Shown: positions 1 through 8,471 of the stretch, piece after piece
Layout of the letters: the number at the start of each line of letters is the position of its first letter
How positions within the stretch are numbered: position 1 is the first letter of the stretch
Source: Rhodospirillales bacterium
Lineage (GTDB): Bacteria > Pseudomonadota > Alphaproteobacteria > Rhodospirillales > Casp-alpha2
Reading direction: 5' to 3'
DNA length: 37,898 nucleotides
Assembly: GCA_013203595.1 (NCBI GenBank)
Contig: JABMNT010000168.1
Coordinates: 1 to 37,898 of the forward strand
Made by a program: the position numbers and the translations under genes
Notes under the pieces: model-generated
What the model saw: only the letters and a program-made list of their open reading frames with translations
Database searches by the model: none
Told to the model about the DNA's origin: nothing

Positions 1-67
1 AGCAGCGCGGGTCCCTCCTATGGACTACCGGGACAACCCGCAACACCAGGCTCTGCTTAACATCAAG

Positions 68-118
68 TGGACTGGTTTTACTCCGCCCTAATGGACTAGA
101 TTTACTCCGCCGTTGACA
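68..118. repeat. Tandem terminal-type repeat, possible right end of an IS21-like element
   Basis: Two direct copies of a 20-bp unit (68-87 and 92-111) match at 18 of 20 positions, 24 bp apart. Each has the form TGGACT followed by TTTACTCCGCC. The second runs into TTGACA (113-118), so read on the minus strand the end begins TGTCAACGGCGGAGTAAA. Multiple roughly 20-bp repeats inside a TG-starting terminus are typical of IS21-family ends, and coding sequence for a kinase begins immediately after it in the middle of a domain. No transposase gene lies inside the window (only 67 bp precede the repeats), so the family assignment is tentative. Confidence 0.45.
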
Positions 119-2053
119 CGGGGCTCTGCATCCAACATTACGGAACGCAAGGAAATTGAGGCTGAGCGTGACGAAGCGCGAATGGAAAACGATAAAATTC
201 GGCATCTTAAACTGGTCGAAGACAAAGAATACCTGCAGGAGCTTGTTGACAAGCGGACAAGCCGGCTGGAAGAGCAGATCACCGAGCGCCGCTACGCCGA
301 ACAGTCGCTCAAAGATGCCATGGAATACCTGCAGAAAAGCGAGAACCATCTGCGGCTTTTGCTTGAAGCAAGCCCGAACGGATCCGCAATTGTCTCCTGC
401 CAATCGAAAGAACTGTTGTTTGTAAACCGGAAAATGGCCGATTTGATGGGTGCCGAGGCGGTCAATCAGATCCTTTCATCGGAGATTAAGCCAAAATGGA
501 TTGATCGGCCGGAAGTGTTGGAAATACTGGAAAAAATTGAAGGCGGTGCCGTCAACATCGCCCAACATGTCGAGCTTGCCCGGTTAGATGACTCACACTG
601 GTGGAGTAACATTGATGCAGGGCTCGTTGAATACAACGGCGAGCCTGCATTTATTCTGTGGTTCTATGATATATCCGAGTGGAAAGAGGCTGAGCTGGGG
701 TTGGCGGCGCGCTCCCGGCTGGGTGACCTTCTTCAGCGCACCGCAAGCGATGCAAATAAATCAGTAACCTTCGAAGAGGCTATTCAGACCTGCCTGAACA
801 CCATTTGCGCCTATACAAAATGGCCTATCGGGCACGTCTATATTCGCAACAGGGACGATGCCGATCAACTCTATCCAGGCAAAATATGGTGCCTGGCAGA
901 TCCGGACCGGTTTTCTGTGTTCCAGAATATAACCAACAAAACGGCGATGCGGCGTGGTACCGGACTGGTTTCACGCGTTTTTACGTCCCGAAAACCGCAA
1001 TGGATTGAAGATGTAACCAAGGATAAGAAGTTCGCCCGTGTCATGGCGGCCACGCAGGATGTTGTCGTCCGCTCCGGCTTTGCCTTGCCGGTATTGTCGC
1101 AAGACGCCGTTGTTGCCGTCCTGGAGTTTTATACGGATGAAATTATTGCTGAAGACAAGGCATTAATGGATACCCTTGTGCAGGTTGGCACCCAGTTGGG
1201 GCGGGTTTTTGAGCGCCGGGAATCCGAGCTGGTGTTGCGGGCCGCATTCAATGAGATTGACGAAGCCAATCAGAGTCTCGAGCAAAAAGTGCGCGAACGC
1301 ACCGCCAGTTTGATCGAGGCGAAGGAGAGTGCCGATTTCGCCAACAAGGCAAAATCCGAGTTTTTGGCAAATATGAGCCATGAACTGCGCACGCCGTTAA
1401 ATGCCATTATCGGATTTTCGGAAATTATCAAGAATCAGATGTTCGGGACTTTAAGTCAGCAATATCAGACCTATGCAAGAGATATCAATGAGTCCGGCGC
1501 GCATTTGCTGGCGATCCTTTCGGATATGCTTGATCTGTCAAAAATTGAAATTGGCGAGCTCGATATTGCCGCCGTGGTGGTTGATCTCAAACAGCTCATT
1601 GGTGCCTGCAACATAATGGTGCTCGGACGTGCCAAGGATGCGGGTTTATCCCTGGTTGAGCATATCGCGGATGATATTCCCTATCTCTATGCGGACCCTT
1701 TGCGGGTCAAACAGATCTTGGTCAACCTGCTTACCAATGCCATCAAGTTCACACCACGCGGGGGAAAAATTACCATTGCGGCGGCGGTCGAAAGTGATGG
1801 AGGCATCGTTATTTCCATAATCGATAGCGGTGTCGGTATCGCAAAAACGGATATTCCCAAGGCATTGGAAAAGTTCAGCCAAATTCGCGACGGACATACG
1901 GTCGCCCATGAGGGAACCGGTCTGGGACTGGCTTTATCCAATGGCCTGGCGAAGCGTCATGGCGGGCAATTGATTATTGACAGTGTGTTGGGGCAAGGGA
2001 CAACGGTTACCGTTAAATTTCCGGCCGTGCGCTCGCGCCATACGGTGTCCTGA
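113..2053 (+). CDS. Sensor histidine kinase (PAS-GAF-HisKA-HATPase), probably 5'-truncated
   Basis: Autophosphorylating sensor kinase that would pass phosphate to a response regulator not encoded nearby. The frame opens with [14 protein letters not shown], the usual end of a PAS/PAC domain, so at least one PAS domain is missing upstream. Then come a coiled linker (about 15-75), a PAS domain (about 77-195), a GAF domain (about 205-375) and a coiled coil. The HisKA domain has H423 in [20 protein letters not shown]. The HATPase_c domain has an N-box at N542 ([10 protein letters not shown]), a G1 box (DSGVGI) and a G2 box ([18 protein letters not shown]). There is no transmembrane segment and no receiver domain. 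An in-frame stop at 89-91 lies in the repeat-type sequence just upstream. The first possible start is TTG at 113, inside that sequence and without a ribosome site; ATG 182 is an alternative. The catalytic half is intact, but whether it is expressed is unclear. It may be a pseudogene. Confidence 0.8.
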   Translation: MTRGSASNITERKEIEAERDEARMENDKIRHLKLVEDKEYLQELVDKRTSRLEEQITERRYAEQSLKDAMEYLQKSENHLRLLLEASPNGSAIVSCQSKELLFVNRKMADLMGAEAVNQILSSEIKPKWIDRPEVLEILEKIEGGAVNIAQHVELARLDDSHWWSNIDAGLVEYNGEPAFILWFYDISEWKEAELGLAARSRLGDLLQRTASDANKSVTFEEAIQTCLNTICAYTKWPIGHVYIRNRDDADQLYPGKIWCLADPDRFSVFQNITNKTAMRRGTGLVSRVFTSRKPQWIEDVTKDKKFARVMAATQDVVVRSGFALPVLSQDAVVAVLEFYTDEIIAEDKALMDTLVQVGTQLGRVFERRESELVLRAAFNEIDEANQSLEQKVRERTASLIEAKESADFANKAKSEFLANMSHELRTPLNAIIGFSEIIKNQMFGTLSQQYQTYARDINESGAHLLAILSDMLDLSKIEIGELDIAAVVVDLKQLIGACNIMVLGRAKDAGLSLVEHIADDIPYLYADPLRVKQILVNLLTNAIKFTPRGGKITIAAAVESDGGIVISIIDSGVGIAKTDIPKALEKFSQIRDGHTVAHEGTGLGLALSNGLAKRHGGQLIIDSVLGQGTTVTVKFPAVRSRHTVS

Positions 2054-2156
2054 TTATTCCGCATTACCTATCCTTGCGGATTTCCCACAGGAAGCTGCAG
2101 GCCCATGCGGGCGAAAGCCCTGAACCATGATATTGATCAATGAGTGTTATGGTATT

Positions 2157-2184
2157 TTGTCGTAGCCTGCGGGTAAGATATGAT
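2157..2184 (+). promoter_or_regulatory. Candidate sigma70-type promoter for the PAS protein gene
   Basis: TTGTCG (2157-2162) and TATGAT (2179-2184) are separated by 16 bp, about 93 bp ahead of the GTG start at 2277. It is the best -35/-10 pair in the 223-bp gap after the kinase. It was found by eye only. Confidence 0.35.
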
Positions 2185-2276
2185 CGCCGGACCGCCGAGA
2201 AGCGGGTCAGCGGGGGGCATGTATTTCACAAATCAGATGGTTCGTTTCATGAGGACCGTCTTGAAAAGGTTGCGGC

Positions 2277-2789
2277 GTGATAACCCAGCAGCAAATTGAT
2301 GACAACCTTCTGTGGGACGGATTGAAGGTGTTCGGCTCCTTCGTCCTGTCCCATTGCCGGGAGGGGCAGCTTGCCGATTACAAGATGATGGATTTGATGC
2401 AAATTCCCCGCTTGGTCCCCGATATCTGGGTCTATGATCTGAGGAGTGATGTGAACAAGGAAAAGCTTTTACTTAATTTTGCAGGGGAAAACATTTGCCG
2501 TCTGCAGGGCCGGAATATCATCGGCGACAGCGATAAGGCGACGTTGCGTGCGGACCCGCTGTTCCATCCCCTGCTGGCGCACCTGGAAGCCTGTATTGCC
2601 GACAAGAAAACCGGGTATTCAAAGCGCTATAGCCGCTACACCATGGAGCCCTATGGAATCAGGTATCGCTATGCGGAGACCCTGTTCTTCCCCTGTTCGT
2701 CGGATGGTGAAAATGTGAACTGGGGAATTGGTTGTGTCCGCTACGAAATAAAGGAAGATGGACATGAAAATATTTATCTTCAGTTCTGA
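2277..2789 (+). CDS. PAS domain-containing protein (PAS_5-like)
   Basis: A 170-aa soluble protein made almost entirely of one PAS-type fold. The stretch IPRLVPDIWVYDLR, then LLLNFAGENICRLQGRNIIG, followed by a C-terminal half rich in aromatic residues, matches the pattern of the PAS_5 family. That family is abundant in alphaproteobacteria, where it usually stands alone without an output domain and has no settled function. The GTG start at 2277 follows AAAGGT at a 6-nt distance, and an in-frame stop at 2262 rules out a longer protein. The gene lies 223 bp behind the kinase on the same strand but seems to have its own promoter, so a functional link is only possible. The family call is by recognition of the conserved core. 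Confidence 0.7.
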   Translation: MITQQQIDDNLLWDGLKVFGSFVLSHCREGQLADYKMMDLMQIPRLVPDIWVYDLRSDVNKEKLLLNFAGENICRLQGRNIIGDSDKATLRADPLFHPLLAHLEACIADKKTGYSKRYSRYTMEPYGIRYRYAETLFFPCSSDGENVNWGIGCVRYEIKEDGHENIYLQF

Positions 2790-2922
2790 CGGCGAAGCCA
2801 TAAAAATCCCCCAGGTCGGTTTGAATGCGCGTAAGCTGGCCGCAGTTGCCCGTTGTCCCGCCCTGTCGGACGGAGAGAGCCGGCTTCCCGAAAAGGTATG
2901 GGCGCTGGTGCTTCGGACATAA
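2764..2922 (+). CDS. Small hypothetical protein, 52 aa, overlapping the PAS gene
   Basis: ATG 2764 follows AAGGAAG at 8 nt and overlaps the last 26 bases of the PAS gene in another frame, a layout typical of translational coupling. The product begins MKIFIFSSDG and ends LPEKVWALVLRT. It has a balanced composition with no low-complexity bias and a plausible beta strand at each end. I do not recognise a family. The good ribosome site and coding-like composition argue for a real small gene, but at this length chance is not excluded. Confidence 0.45.
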   Translation: MKIFIFSSDGEAIKIPQVGLNARKLAAVARCPALSDGESRLPEKVWALVLRT

Positions 2923-2988
2923 TCCATTAAAAGCGGCACTCAGTTCCCCGTCCGCCGACATCTCTGGTCTGCGGCGATCTTTCTCACC

Positions 2989-3912
2989 ATGCGTACTGGA
3001 GACATCACCATTTCGAATTCATCGGTTTCCCCGCGGTCGTCCAACAACAGACTGGGAATTGCCTATATGACCGCTGGCATGTTTCTGTTTGCAGCTGTCG
3101 ATACCCAGGCCAAGTTTCTGACCGATACCCTGCACCCGTTGCAAATCGTCTGGTCGCGCCAATTCGGTCTTCTGCTGGGGGTTCTGGTGGTGCTGGCGTT
3201 TCGCGGTGTCAGTATTCTGCGCACCCGTCATCCCGGCCTGCAGATCGCACGCGGGGCCATGGCGGCGGGCTCGGCATCCCTGTTTGTTTATGCCATCAGT
3301 TTTGTGCCGCTGGCGGACGGGATTGCGGTTACTTTTGTCGCTCCGTTCCTGGTCACGGTGATCGGCGCCCTGGTGCTGCGTGAAGCGGTGGGGATTCGCC
3401 GCTGGACGGCGGTCGGGCTCGGCTTCGTCGGGGTCCTGATCGTGACCCGGCCGGGATTGGGCGTTGTTCATCCCGCCGTCCTGCTGATCCTTTTGGCGGC
3501 CCTGCTGTTTGCCCTGCGCCAGATCCTGTCACGGATTGTCGCCGGAACCGATCCCATTGTCACCACGGTCGCCTATACGGCGCTGGCCGCCAGTGCCCTG
3601 CTGACAATACCTTTGCCCTTTATCTGGCAATCACCAACCACAACACTGGAACTGGTCCTGCTGGTCAGTATGGCCGTACTGGCGGCAGCGGCGGAAATAC
3701 TGGTGATCAAGGCGCTGGATGTTGCCGATGCGGTGGTTGTTGCTCCGGTGCATTATTCGGTTCTGCTGTGGGCCACGCTCTACGGCTTTTTTGTTTTCGA
3801 TCAGCTCCCCGATTTGTGGACCTGGGTCGGCGCCCTGATCATTGTTGCCACGGGGATCTACACGTTGCACCGCGAATGGCGTATCGGTGCCAGGAAATAT
3901 GCGAAGACATAA
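2989..3912 (+). CDS. DMT superfamily permease (EamA domains)
   Basis: A 307-aa inner-membrane protein with about ten hydrophobic helices arranged as two EamA repeats (about 25-150 and 160-295), the layout of drug/metabolite transporters. The N-terminal signature GIAYMTAGMFLFAAVDTQAK and the charged ends of helices (ILRTRHPGLQIARG, LREAVGIRRW) are typical. The substrate cannot be read from sequence; family members export amino acids, nucleotides or small metabolites. The ATG at 2989 lacks a strong ribosome site, and ATG 3067 is an alternative that would cut 26 residues. It ends 166 bp before eboA on the same strand, so it could serve as an exporter for the neighbouring ebo pathway, but nothing in the sequence proves the link. 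Confidence 0.85.
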   Translation: MRTGDITISNSSVSPRSSNNRLGIAYMTAGMFLFAAVDTQAKFLTDTLHPLQIVWSRQFGLLLGVLVVLAFRGVSILRTRHPGLQIARGAMAAGSASLFVYAISFVPLADGIAVTFVAPFLVTVIGALVLREAVGIRRWTAVGLGFVGVLIVTRPGLGVVHPAVLLILLAALLFALRQILSRIVAGTDPIVTTVAYTALAASALLTIPLPFIWQSPTTTLELVLLVSMAVLAAAAEILVIKALDVADAVVVAPVHYSVLLWATLYGFFVFDQLPDLWTWVGALIIVATGIYTLHREWRIGARKYAKT

Positions 3913-3962
3913 GGCGGCGGGTGCAATTGACGGATCTGGGGCTGCCATCTCCCGATGGTGAT

Positions 3963-3991
3963 TTGACGCGGACGGCGAAAATGTTGTTTAT
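3963..3991 (+). promoter_or_regulatory. Weak candidate promoter for the eboA operon
   Basis: TTGACG (3963-3968) has a near-consensus -35. GTTTAT (3986-3991) at 17 bp is a poor -10. It lies 88 bp ahead of the eboA start in the 166-bp gap after the permease gene, where a promoter for the ebo run is expected. Low certainty. Confidence 0.25.
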
Positions 3992-4078
3992 CTTGTGTGA
4001 ATAGCAAAAATTGGCCATGATTTTCATCAAGGATGCACTTGCAGACATCCCTGTATAAAGTCAGACCGGGGGAGTGAA

Positions 4079-5008
4079 ATGGGCGATACGCCATCCACAT
4101 TGTTACGCAACTGGATTACCCGGCAGGCGCCGCCGCCCGCAGCCGACTGGTTCGACGGGCAAATCGACAAACTGCTGGGCGATCCCGCACAGAAGACTTT
4201 TGATATCGCCTTTGGCATGGCACCTCGAAAACTCGGCAAGGATGACCTGGTGCTGAGTGCCGAAGACCTGGCCGCCGCCGATGCGGCGCGGAGCGGCTGG
4301 AATCCGGCCCAGTGGAGTATTGACGTGGCCGCCCGGGTCTGTTTTCTGATTGCCCTGTCGAAGGATCCGTCGCAGCCCTTTGCGGCGCGGTTCAAAGACC
4401 TGCACCGGACCGCGGATCTGGGGGAATTGCTGGCCCTGTTTTCCGGCCTGTCCCTTTATGCGGCACCCGAAACGCTGGTTGATCTGGCTGCCGGCGGATT
4501 GCGGACCAACATCAAGGCCGAGTTCGAAGCGGTCGCCCACCGCAACCCGTTCCCGGCCGAACAGTTTGCCATCAATCCGTGGAACAATATGGTGCTCAAG
4601 GCGTTGTTTGTCGGTGTCCTGCTGGAGCCGATCCAGGGCCTGGATGAGCGGGCCAATCCGGAGCTGGCCAGGATACTCAGCGACTATGCCCACGAGAGGT
4701 GGGCCGCCGACCGGTTGGTTTCGCCGGAACTGTGGCGCTGTATCGGCCCCTTTGCCGGGGACGAATATCTGGACGATTTCCGCCGCGTCGTGGCTCATGG
4801 CAAACCGACGGAAAAGAAAGCCGTGGCTCTGGCCCTGACGACGGCGCCGCCATCGGCCGGCAAGGATGAGCTTTGTGCCGCGCTTTCCGCCTATGCGGAA
4901 ATGATTGCCAGTGGCGCTTTAACCTGGCGGGCGATTGCCGACGAAATGCTCGACAATTCCCTGGCGATAACCCGAAAATTGAATTTTGAAGTGGAAATGA
5001 CACGATGA
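4079..5008 (+). CDS. eboA: EboA domain protein
   Basis: A 309-aa soluble, probably all-helical protein. The core is characteristic of EboA: WNPAQWSIDVAARV, ADLGELLALFSGLSLY, GLRTNIKAEFEAVAHRNPF, WNNMVLKALFVGV, GLDERANPELARILSDYA, HERWAADR and SPELWRCIGPF. The biochemical role of EboA is unknown. In other organisms the ebo genes are needed for moving a secondary-metabolite precursor to the periplasm (cyanobacterial scytonemin) or for making a nematode repellent (Pseudomonas). The ATG at 4079 follows GGGGGAG. Its stop overlaps the eboB start (ATGA, 5005-5008), so the two are translationally coupled. It is the first gene of the eboA-eboB-VTT unit. Confidence 0.9.
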   Translation: MGDTPSTLLRNWITRQAPPPAADWFDGQIDKLLGDPAQKTFDIAFGMAPRKLGKDDLVLSAEDLAAADAARSGWNPAQWSIDVAARVCFLIALSKDPSQPFAARFKDLHRTADLGELLALFSGLSLYAAPETLVDLAAGGLRTNIKAEFEAVAHRNPFPAEQFAINPWNNMVLKALFVGVLLEPIQGLDERANPELARILSDYAHERWAADRLVSPELWRCIGPFAGDEYLDDFRRVVAHGKPTEKKAVALALTTAPPSAGKDELCAALSAYAEMIASGALTWRAIADEMLDNSLAITRKLNFEVEMTR

Positions 5009-5931
5009 TGTTTATTGATTCCCATGCCCATATGTTGTCGCGGACAACGGATGACTATGAAGCGATGGCGGCGGCCGGAGTTGTGGCGGTGATTGAACCG
5101 GCTTTCTGGCTCGGACAACCGCGCACCCATGTCGCCTCCTACAGCGATTATCTGTCGTCGATCGTCGGCTTCGAGCGCTTTCGCGCCGGCCAGTTCGGAA
5201 TCCGCCATTACTGCACCATCGGTCTGAACTCGAAGGAAGCCAATAACGAGGAACTGGCGGAAGCGGTGATGGAGATTCTGCCGCGGTTTGCCCTCAAGGA
5301 AGGGGTCGTGGCGATCGGTGAAATCGGTTACGACGACCAGACGGAGCTGGAGGACAAGTATTTCCGGCTGCAGATCGATCTGGCCATGGAACTGGATCTG
5401 CCGGTCATGATTCACACCCCGCACCGCGATAAAAAACGCGGTACCTCGCGCTCCATGGATGTCTGCGAGGAGCACGGCATCGCACCCTCGAAGGTGATTG
5501 TTGATCATAATAACGAGGAAACCGTGCGTGAATGCCTGGACCGGGGATTTTGGGCCGGCTTTTCAATCTATCCCAGCACCAAAATGGGTACCGAGCGGAT
5601 GGTTGATATTCTCAAGCAATACGGTCCGGAACGGATTATCGTCGACTCTGCCTGTGACTGGGGCATTTCGGAACCCCTGGCGGTCGCCAAAACCGCCAAG
5701 CTGGCGGCGCAAAAGGGCGTTGATCAGGAAGCCATCCGTCTGGTCTGCTACCAGAACGCGCTCGATGCCTACGGGCAAAGCGGGCAGATGAAGGAGGAGG
5801 ACTGGCTGAATCCGCCGGCGATTGATCAGCGCACGGTTTATGAGGGCAATTCCATTTTGCGCGGCCAGCGCGAACCGGTTGTTGAGACGCCTAAATCACG
5901 GCGCACCATGGATGATCTGATTATCGAGTAA
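5005..5931 (+). CDS. eboB: TatD-family metal-dependent hydrolase EboB
   Basis: A 308-aa TIM-barrel hydrolase of the TatD group. The expected metal ligands are all visible: H7 and H9 in DSHAHM, E106 in IGEIGYDD, H137 in MIHTPH, H168 in VDHNNEE and D214 in VDSACDWG. True TatD proteins act as nucleases or deaminases on about 260 residues. This one is longer, with a C-terminal extension after about 255, and belongs to the TatD-related branch found in ebo clusters, whose substrate is unknown. It overlaps eboA by 4 nt and is followed after 32 bp by the VTT membrane protein gene. With all ligands in place it is expected to be an active hydrolase. Confidence 0.88.
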   Translation: MMFIDSHAHMLSRTTDDYEAMAAAGVVAVIEPAFWLGQPRTHVASYSDYLSSIVGFERFRAGQFGIRHYCTIGLNSKEANNEELAEAVMEILPRFALKEGVVAIGEIGYDDQTELEDKYFRLQIDLAMELDLPVMIHTPHRDKKRGTSRSMDVCEEHGIAPSKVIVDHNNEETVRECLDRGFWAGFSIYPSTKMGTERMVDILKQYGPERIIVDSACDWGISEPLAVAKTAKLAAQKGVDQEAIRLVCYQNALDAYGQSGQMKEEDWLNPPAIDQRTVYEGNSILRGQREPVVETPKSRRTMDDLIIE

Positions 5932-5963
5932 GTCCGTGATGGGGAGCCGCGACCTGATCAGCT

Positions 5964-6605
5964 ATGGTTAAATTATTCGCTATTGTCCTTGCTCTGGTGG
6001 TTTTTGTCTCGGTCCCGTTTTTCATGTTCGGTACCCAGATCGAGCAGATCTTTGCGGGCCAGGGTATTATCACCTGGATGCAGGGTTTCGGCGCCTACGC
6101 CTGGGCGGCGGCGATCGGACTGCTGGTCGCTGATCTGGCGATTCCGGTGCCGACAACGGCGGTCATGGCCGCTTTGGGCATGGTTTACGGGCCGGTTCTC
6201 GGCGGCTTTTATGGGGCTGTCGGTTCGGTCGTCTCCGGCCTTGTCGGCTATGGATTATGCCGCAAGCTGGGACGGCCTTTCGCCCTGTGGCTGAGTGGCG
6301 AAAAGGGGCTGGCCGAAGGGGAACGGATTTTTGAGAGCCTGGGTGGCTGGATTGTCGCCATGTCGCGCTGGCTCCCCGTGGTCTCCGAAGTGGTCGCCTG
6401 TATGGCCGGTTTGTCGCGCATGTCATTCCCGGTTTTTTTTGCGGCCCTGGTTTGCGGGTCGGTCCCTTTGGGGTTTTTATTTTCAACCATCGGCTACATG
6501 GGCGGAGACCAGCCGTTGCTGACCCTGCTGTTGTCGGCCCTGCTTCCCTTCGGGCTGTGGGCCATGGTCCGCCCGTTCATGGCGAAAATAAAGGGCCCCC
6601 GGTAA
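5964..6605 (+). CDS. VTT/DedA-type membrane protein (TVP38/TMEM64-like)
   Basis: A 213-aa protein with an N-terminal membrane anchor and about five further hydrophobic segments. The VTT core is recognisable: ADLAIPVPTTAVMAALGMVYG, a glycine-patterned helix pair (GGFYGAVGSVVSGLVGYGL), the CRKLGRPFA loop, and SRWLPVVSEVVACMAGLSRM, the conserved Arg-x-x-Pro re-entrant segment. DedA/VTT proteins move lipid-linked carriers such as undecaprenyl phosphate across the membrane, and many remain uncharacterised. It sits 32 bp behind eboB on the same strand with no terminator between, so it is probably co-transcribed with ebo. That makes it a candidate for the membrane step in ebo-dependent traffic. The start at 5964 has only a distant GGGGAG; another start nearby is possible. 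Confidence 0.82.
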   Translation: MVKLFAIVLALVVFVSVPFFMFGTQIEQIFAGQGIITWMQGFGAYAWAAAIGLLVADLAIPVPTTAVMAALGMVYGPVLGGFYGAVGSVVSGLVGYGLCRKLGRPFALWLSGEKGLAEGERIFESLGGWIVAMSRWLPVVSEVVACMAGLSRMSFPVFFAALVCGSVPLGFLFSTIGYMGGDQPLLTLLLSALLPFGLWAMVRPFMAKIKGPR

Positions 6606-6982
6606 ATAGTGCCCAATCAGCAATACAATTATTCCCTGAAATCATAAATGAACAGTTCTGTTTATTATATTTGTTTATTATCAAATGGTTATGACATTTA
6701 TTAGAGTTAATTTATTAAATTAATATTCTACCTATAAGTTAAATTTGTGCTGATTCTCCAATAAACCTACGGATTTTTGCGTATATGGCGGAAGACTTAA
6801 TAGACAAGTTCACGGGCTGATACTAAGCTGTATTTATGGACAACGCAGTTACCGCCGACTATGTGGGGGCGTTGTCCGTTGCCAGCACTGCAAAAGGTGA
6901 TTTGGTAAAAAAACAGGAGCAGGGCAACTGCTCCCTACCATCAACAGGTTTGGTTTTTTACTACTCCGTGGAGGGGACTATC
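6606..6982 (+). promoter_or_regulatory. AT-rich gap and structured leader ahead of the PQQ dehydrogenase gene
   Basis: A 377-bp stretch without a convincing gene. The left part (about 6620-6780) is strikingly AT-rich compared with its surroundings. The right part holds perfect inverted repeats: a 9-bp pair at 6838-6846 and 6869-6877 (GGACAACGC/GCGTTGTCC) and a 7-bp stem with a 5-nt loop at 6916-6934 (GGAGCAG/CTGCTCC). CTCC just before the gene can pair with the GGAG of the ribosome site. This suggests a folded 5' leader that controls expression. It matches no riboswitch class I know. Confidence 0.4.
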
Positions 6983-8284
6983 ATGCGTATATCTACGTTA
7001 CTATCTGGCATTGCCATGACCGCTGGTCTGATCGCTTTGGGCGCGACCGCATCGAATGCGGCGACAAAAGTGAAAATGGTGCCTTATGTCACCGGTGTGA
7101 ACACACCGTTGGCAATGGTTCAACCGGCTGGCGATGACCGCAAGTTTGTCGTCGAACAGTTTGGTCACATTAAAATCATCGATGCGTCCGGCAAATTATC
7201 GCCGGAACCATTCCTTGATATTCGGAATAAAATCAGAACCCAGTTCCATGATTTTGACGAGCGCGGGGCTCTCGGCCTGGCGTTCCATCCGGATTTCAAG
7301 AATAACGGAAAATTCTATGTTTCCTATTCCACCGTTCTTGATTTCCAGGGTGATCTTGGGAAAATGCTGTGGTGGGACCATACCAACGTGGTTGAGGAAT
7401 TTACCGTATCCTCGACCGATCCCAACAAGGCAAATCCCAATTCCGGTCGTATCATCACATCCATCGACTGGCCCCAGTTCAACCATAACGGTCACTGGAT
7501 CGGCTTTGGTCCGGACGGGTATCTGTACATTTCAACCGGTGACGGCGGTTATGCCAACGACTGGGGTATCGGCCACAATGTAACCGAAGGCAATGGTCAG
7601 GATTTAACTTCCATGCACGGCAAAATCCTGCGTGTCGACGTGAACACAACCGATGGCGACAACAACTACGGCATTCCGGCCGACAATCCTTTCGCTGATG
7701 ACGAGGACGCACTTCCGGAAATTTATGCCTATGGTCTGCGCAACCCGTGGCGTTGTTCCTTCGACCAGAAAGATGGTCGTCTGTTCTGCGGTGACGTTCA
7801 GCAAAACAGCTTTGAAGAAGTCAACATCATTGTCAAAGGCGGCAATTATGGCTGGCGTCGGATGGAAGCGACCCATTGCTTTGATTATCAGAAGCCGGAC
7901 GATCACCCGGCGACCTGTAACACGGAAGGTTTGACCCTGCCGATCCTGGAATACCAGAACTGCACGGCCCAGCCGAACGGTTGTAAGGGGATTTCGGTAA
8001 CCGGCGGTTATGTGCACCGTGGGTCCGATGCCAAACTTGCCGGCAAATACGTGTTTGGCGACTGGTCCAAGGGCTTCGGCGCCATGGACGGACAGCTCTT
8101 CGTTGCGACCGAGTCCGGTGGCAAATGGAGCATGGACGTGGCCAGCGTAACCGGTATGGACGGCAAGAAGCCGTATGTTCTGGCATTTGCCCAGGATAAT
8201 GCCGGTGATGTCTATGCCTTGACCTCGATCACAACGGGTCCAAACGGTACCCTGGATACAATCTATAAGATCGTATCCGACTGA
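6983..8284 (+). CDS. PQQ-dependent sugar/aldose dehydrogenase, periplasmic
   Basis: A 433-aa exported six-bladed beta-propeller of the soluble glucose/sorbosone dehydrogenase family. These oxidise sugars or other alcohols and aldehydes with pyrroloquinoline quinone and pass electrons on. Residues 1-27 are a signal peptide ending ASNAA. Family motifs in order are RGALGLAFHPDF, HNGHWIGFGPDGYLYISTGDGG (split at HNGHWIGFG/PDGYLYISTGDGG), SMHGKILRVDV, YGLRNPWRCSFD and FEEVNIIVKGGNYGWRRME. The ATG at 6983 was chosen because it follows GAGGGGAC and gives the signal peptide; in-frame codons further upstream lie in the folded leader. A strong terminator follows. The cytochrome c gene downstream is a natural electron acceptor. 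No PQQ synthesis genes are in the window, and the substrate is unknown. Confidence 0.88.
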   Translation: MRISTLLSGIAMTAGLIALGATASNAATKVKMVPYVTGVNTPLAMVQPAGDDRKFVVEQFGHIKIIDASGKLSPEPFLDIRNKIRTQFHDFDERGALGLAFHPDFKNNGKFYVSYSTVLDFQGDLGKMLWWDHTNVVEEFTVSSTDPNKANPNSGRIITSIDWPQFNHNGHWIGFGPDGYLYISTGDGGYANDWGIGHNVTEGNGQDLTSMHGKILRVDVNTTDGDNNYGIPADNPFADDEDALPEIYAYGLRNPWRCSFDQKDGRLFCGDVQQNSFEEVNIIVKGGNYGWRRMEATHCFDYQKPDDHPATCNTEGLTLPILEYQNCTAQPNGCKGISVTGGYVHRGSDAKLAGKYVFGDWSKGFGAMDGQLFVATESGGKWSMDVASVTGMDGKKPYVLAFAQDNAGDVYALTSITTGPNGTLDTIYKIVSD

Positions 8285-8301
8285 TCGAAGCCGATAAATA
8301 A

Positions 8302-8336
8302 CGCCGCCGGCCTTGGTGCCGGCGGCGCCTTTTTTT
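8302..8336 (+). terminator. Rho-independent terminator after the PQQ dehydrogenase gene
   Basis: A perfect 10-bp GC-rich stem (CGCCGCCGGC, 8302-8311; GCCGGCGGCG, 8318-8327) with a 6-nt loop is followed by CC and seven T residues (8330-8336). It starts 17 bp past the stop codon and separates the dehydrogenase from the cytochrome gene. Confidence 0.92.
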
Positions 8337-8471
8337 GAAAATAGATTTTTACCTTCAGACAATTTATTTTATTTATAACGATTAATTGAGGCCGCGCTGG
8401 CGCCATTGGATCTGTCAGCCCAGCTGTCCACCGGTTTGGATGAACATTCGGATGAACAAAGGAGTTTCGCG

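Noticed and set aside
2219-2299. 26-codon frame ahead of the PAS gene
   Set aside because: It follows a G-run but is too short to judge and overlaps the PAS gene; no attenuator-type hairpin is visible.
6836-6982. Longer start for the PQQ dehydrogenase
   Set aside because: The extra 49 residues would precede the signal peptide and are encoded by hairpin-forming leader sequence without a ribosome site.
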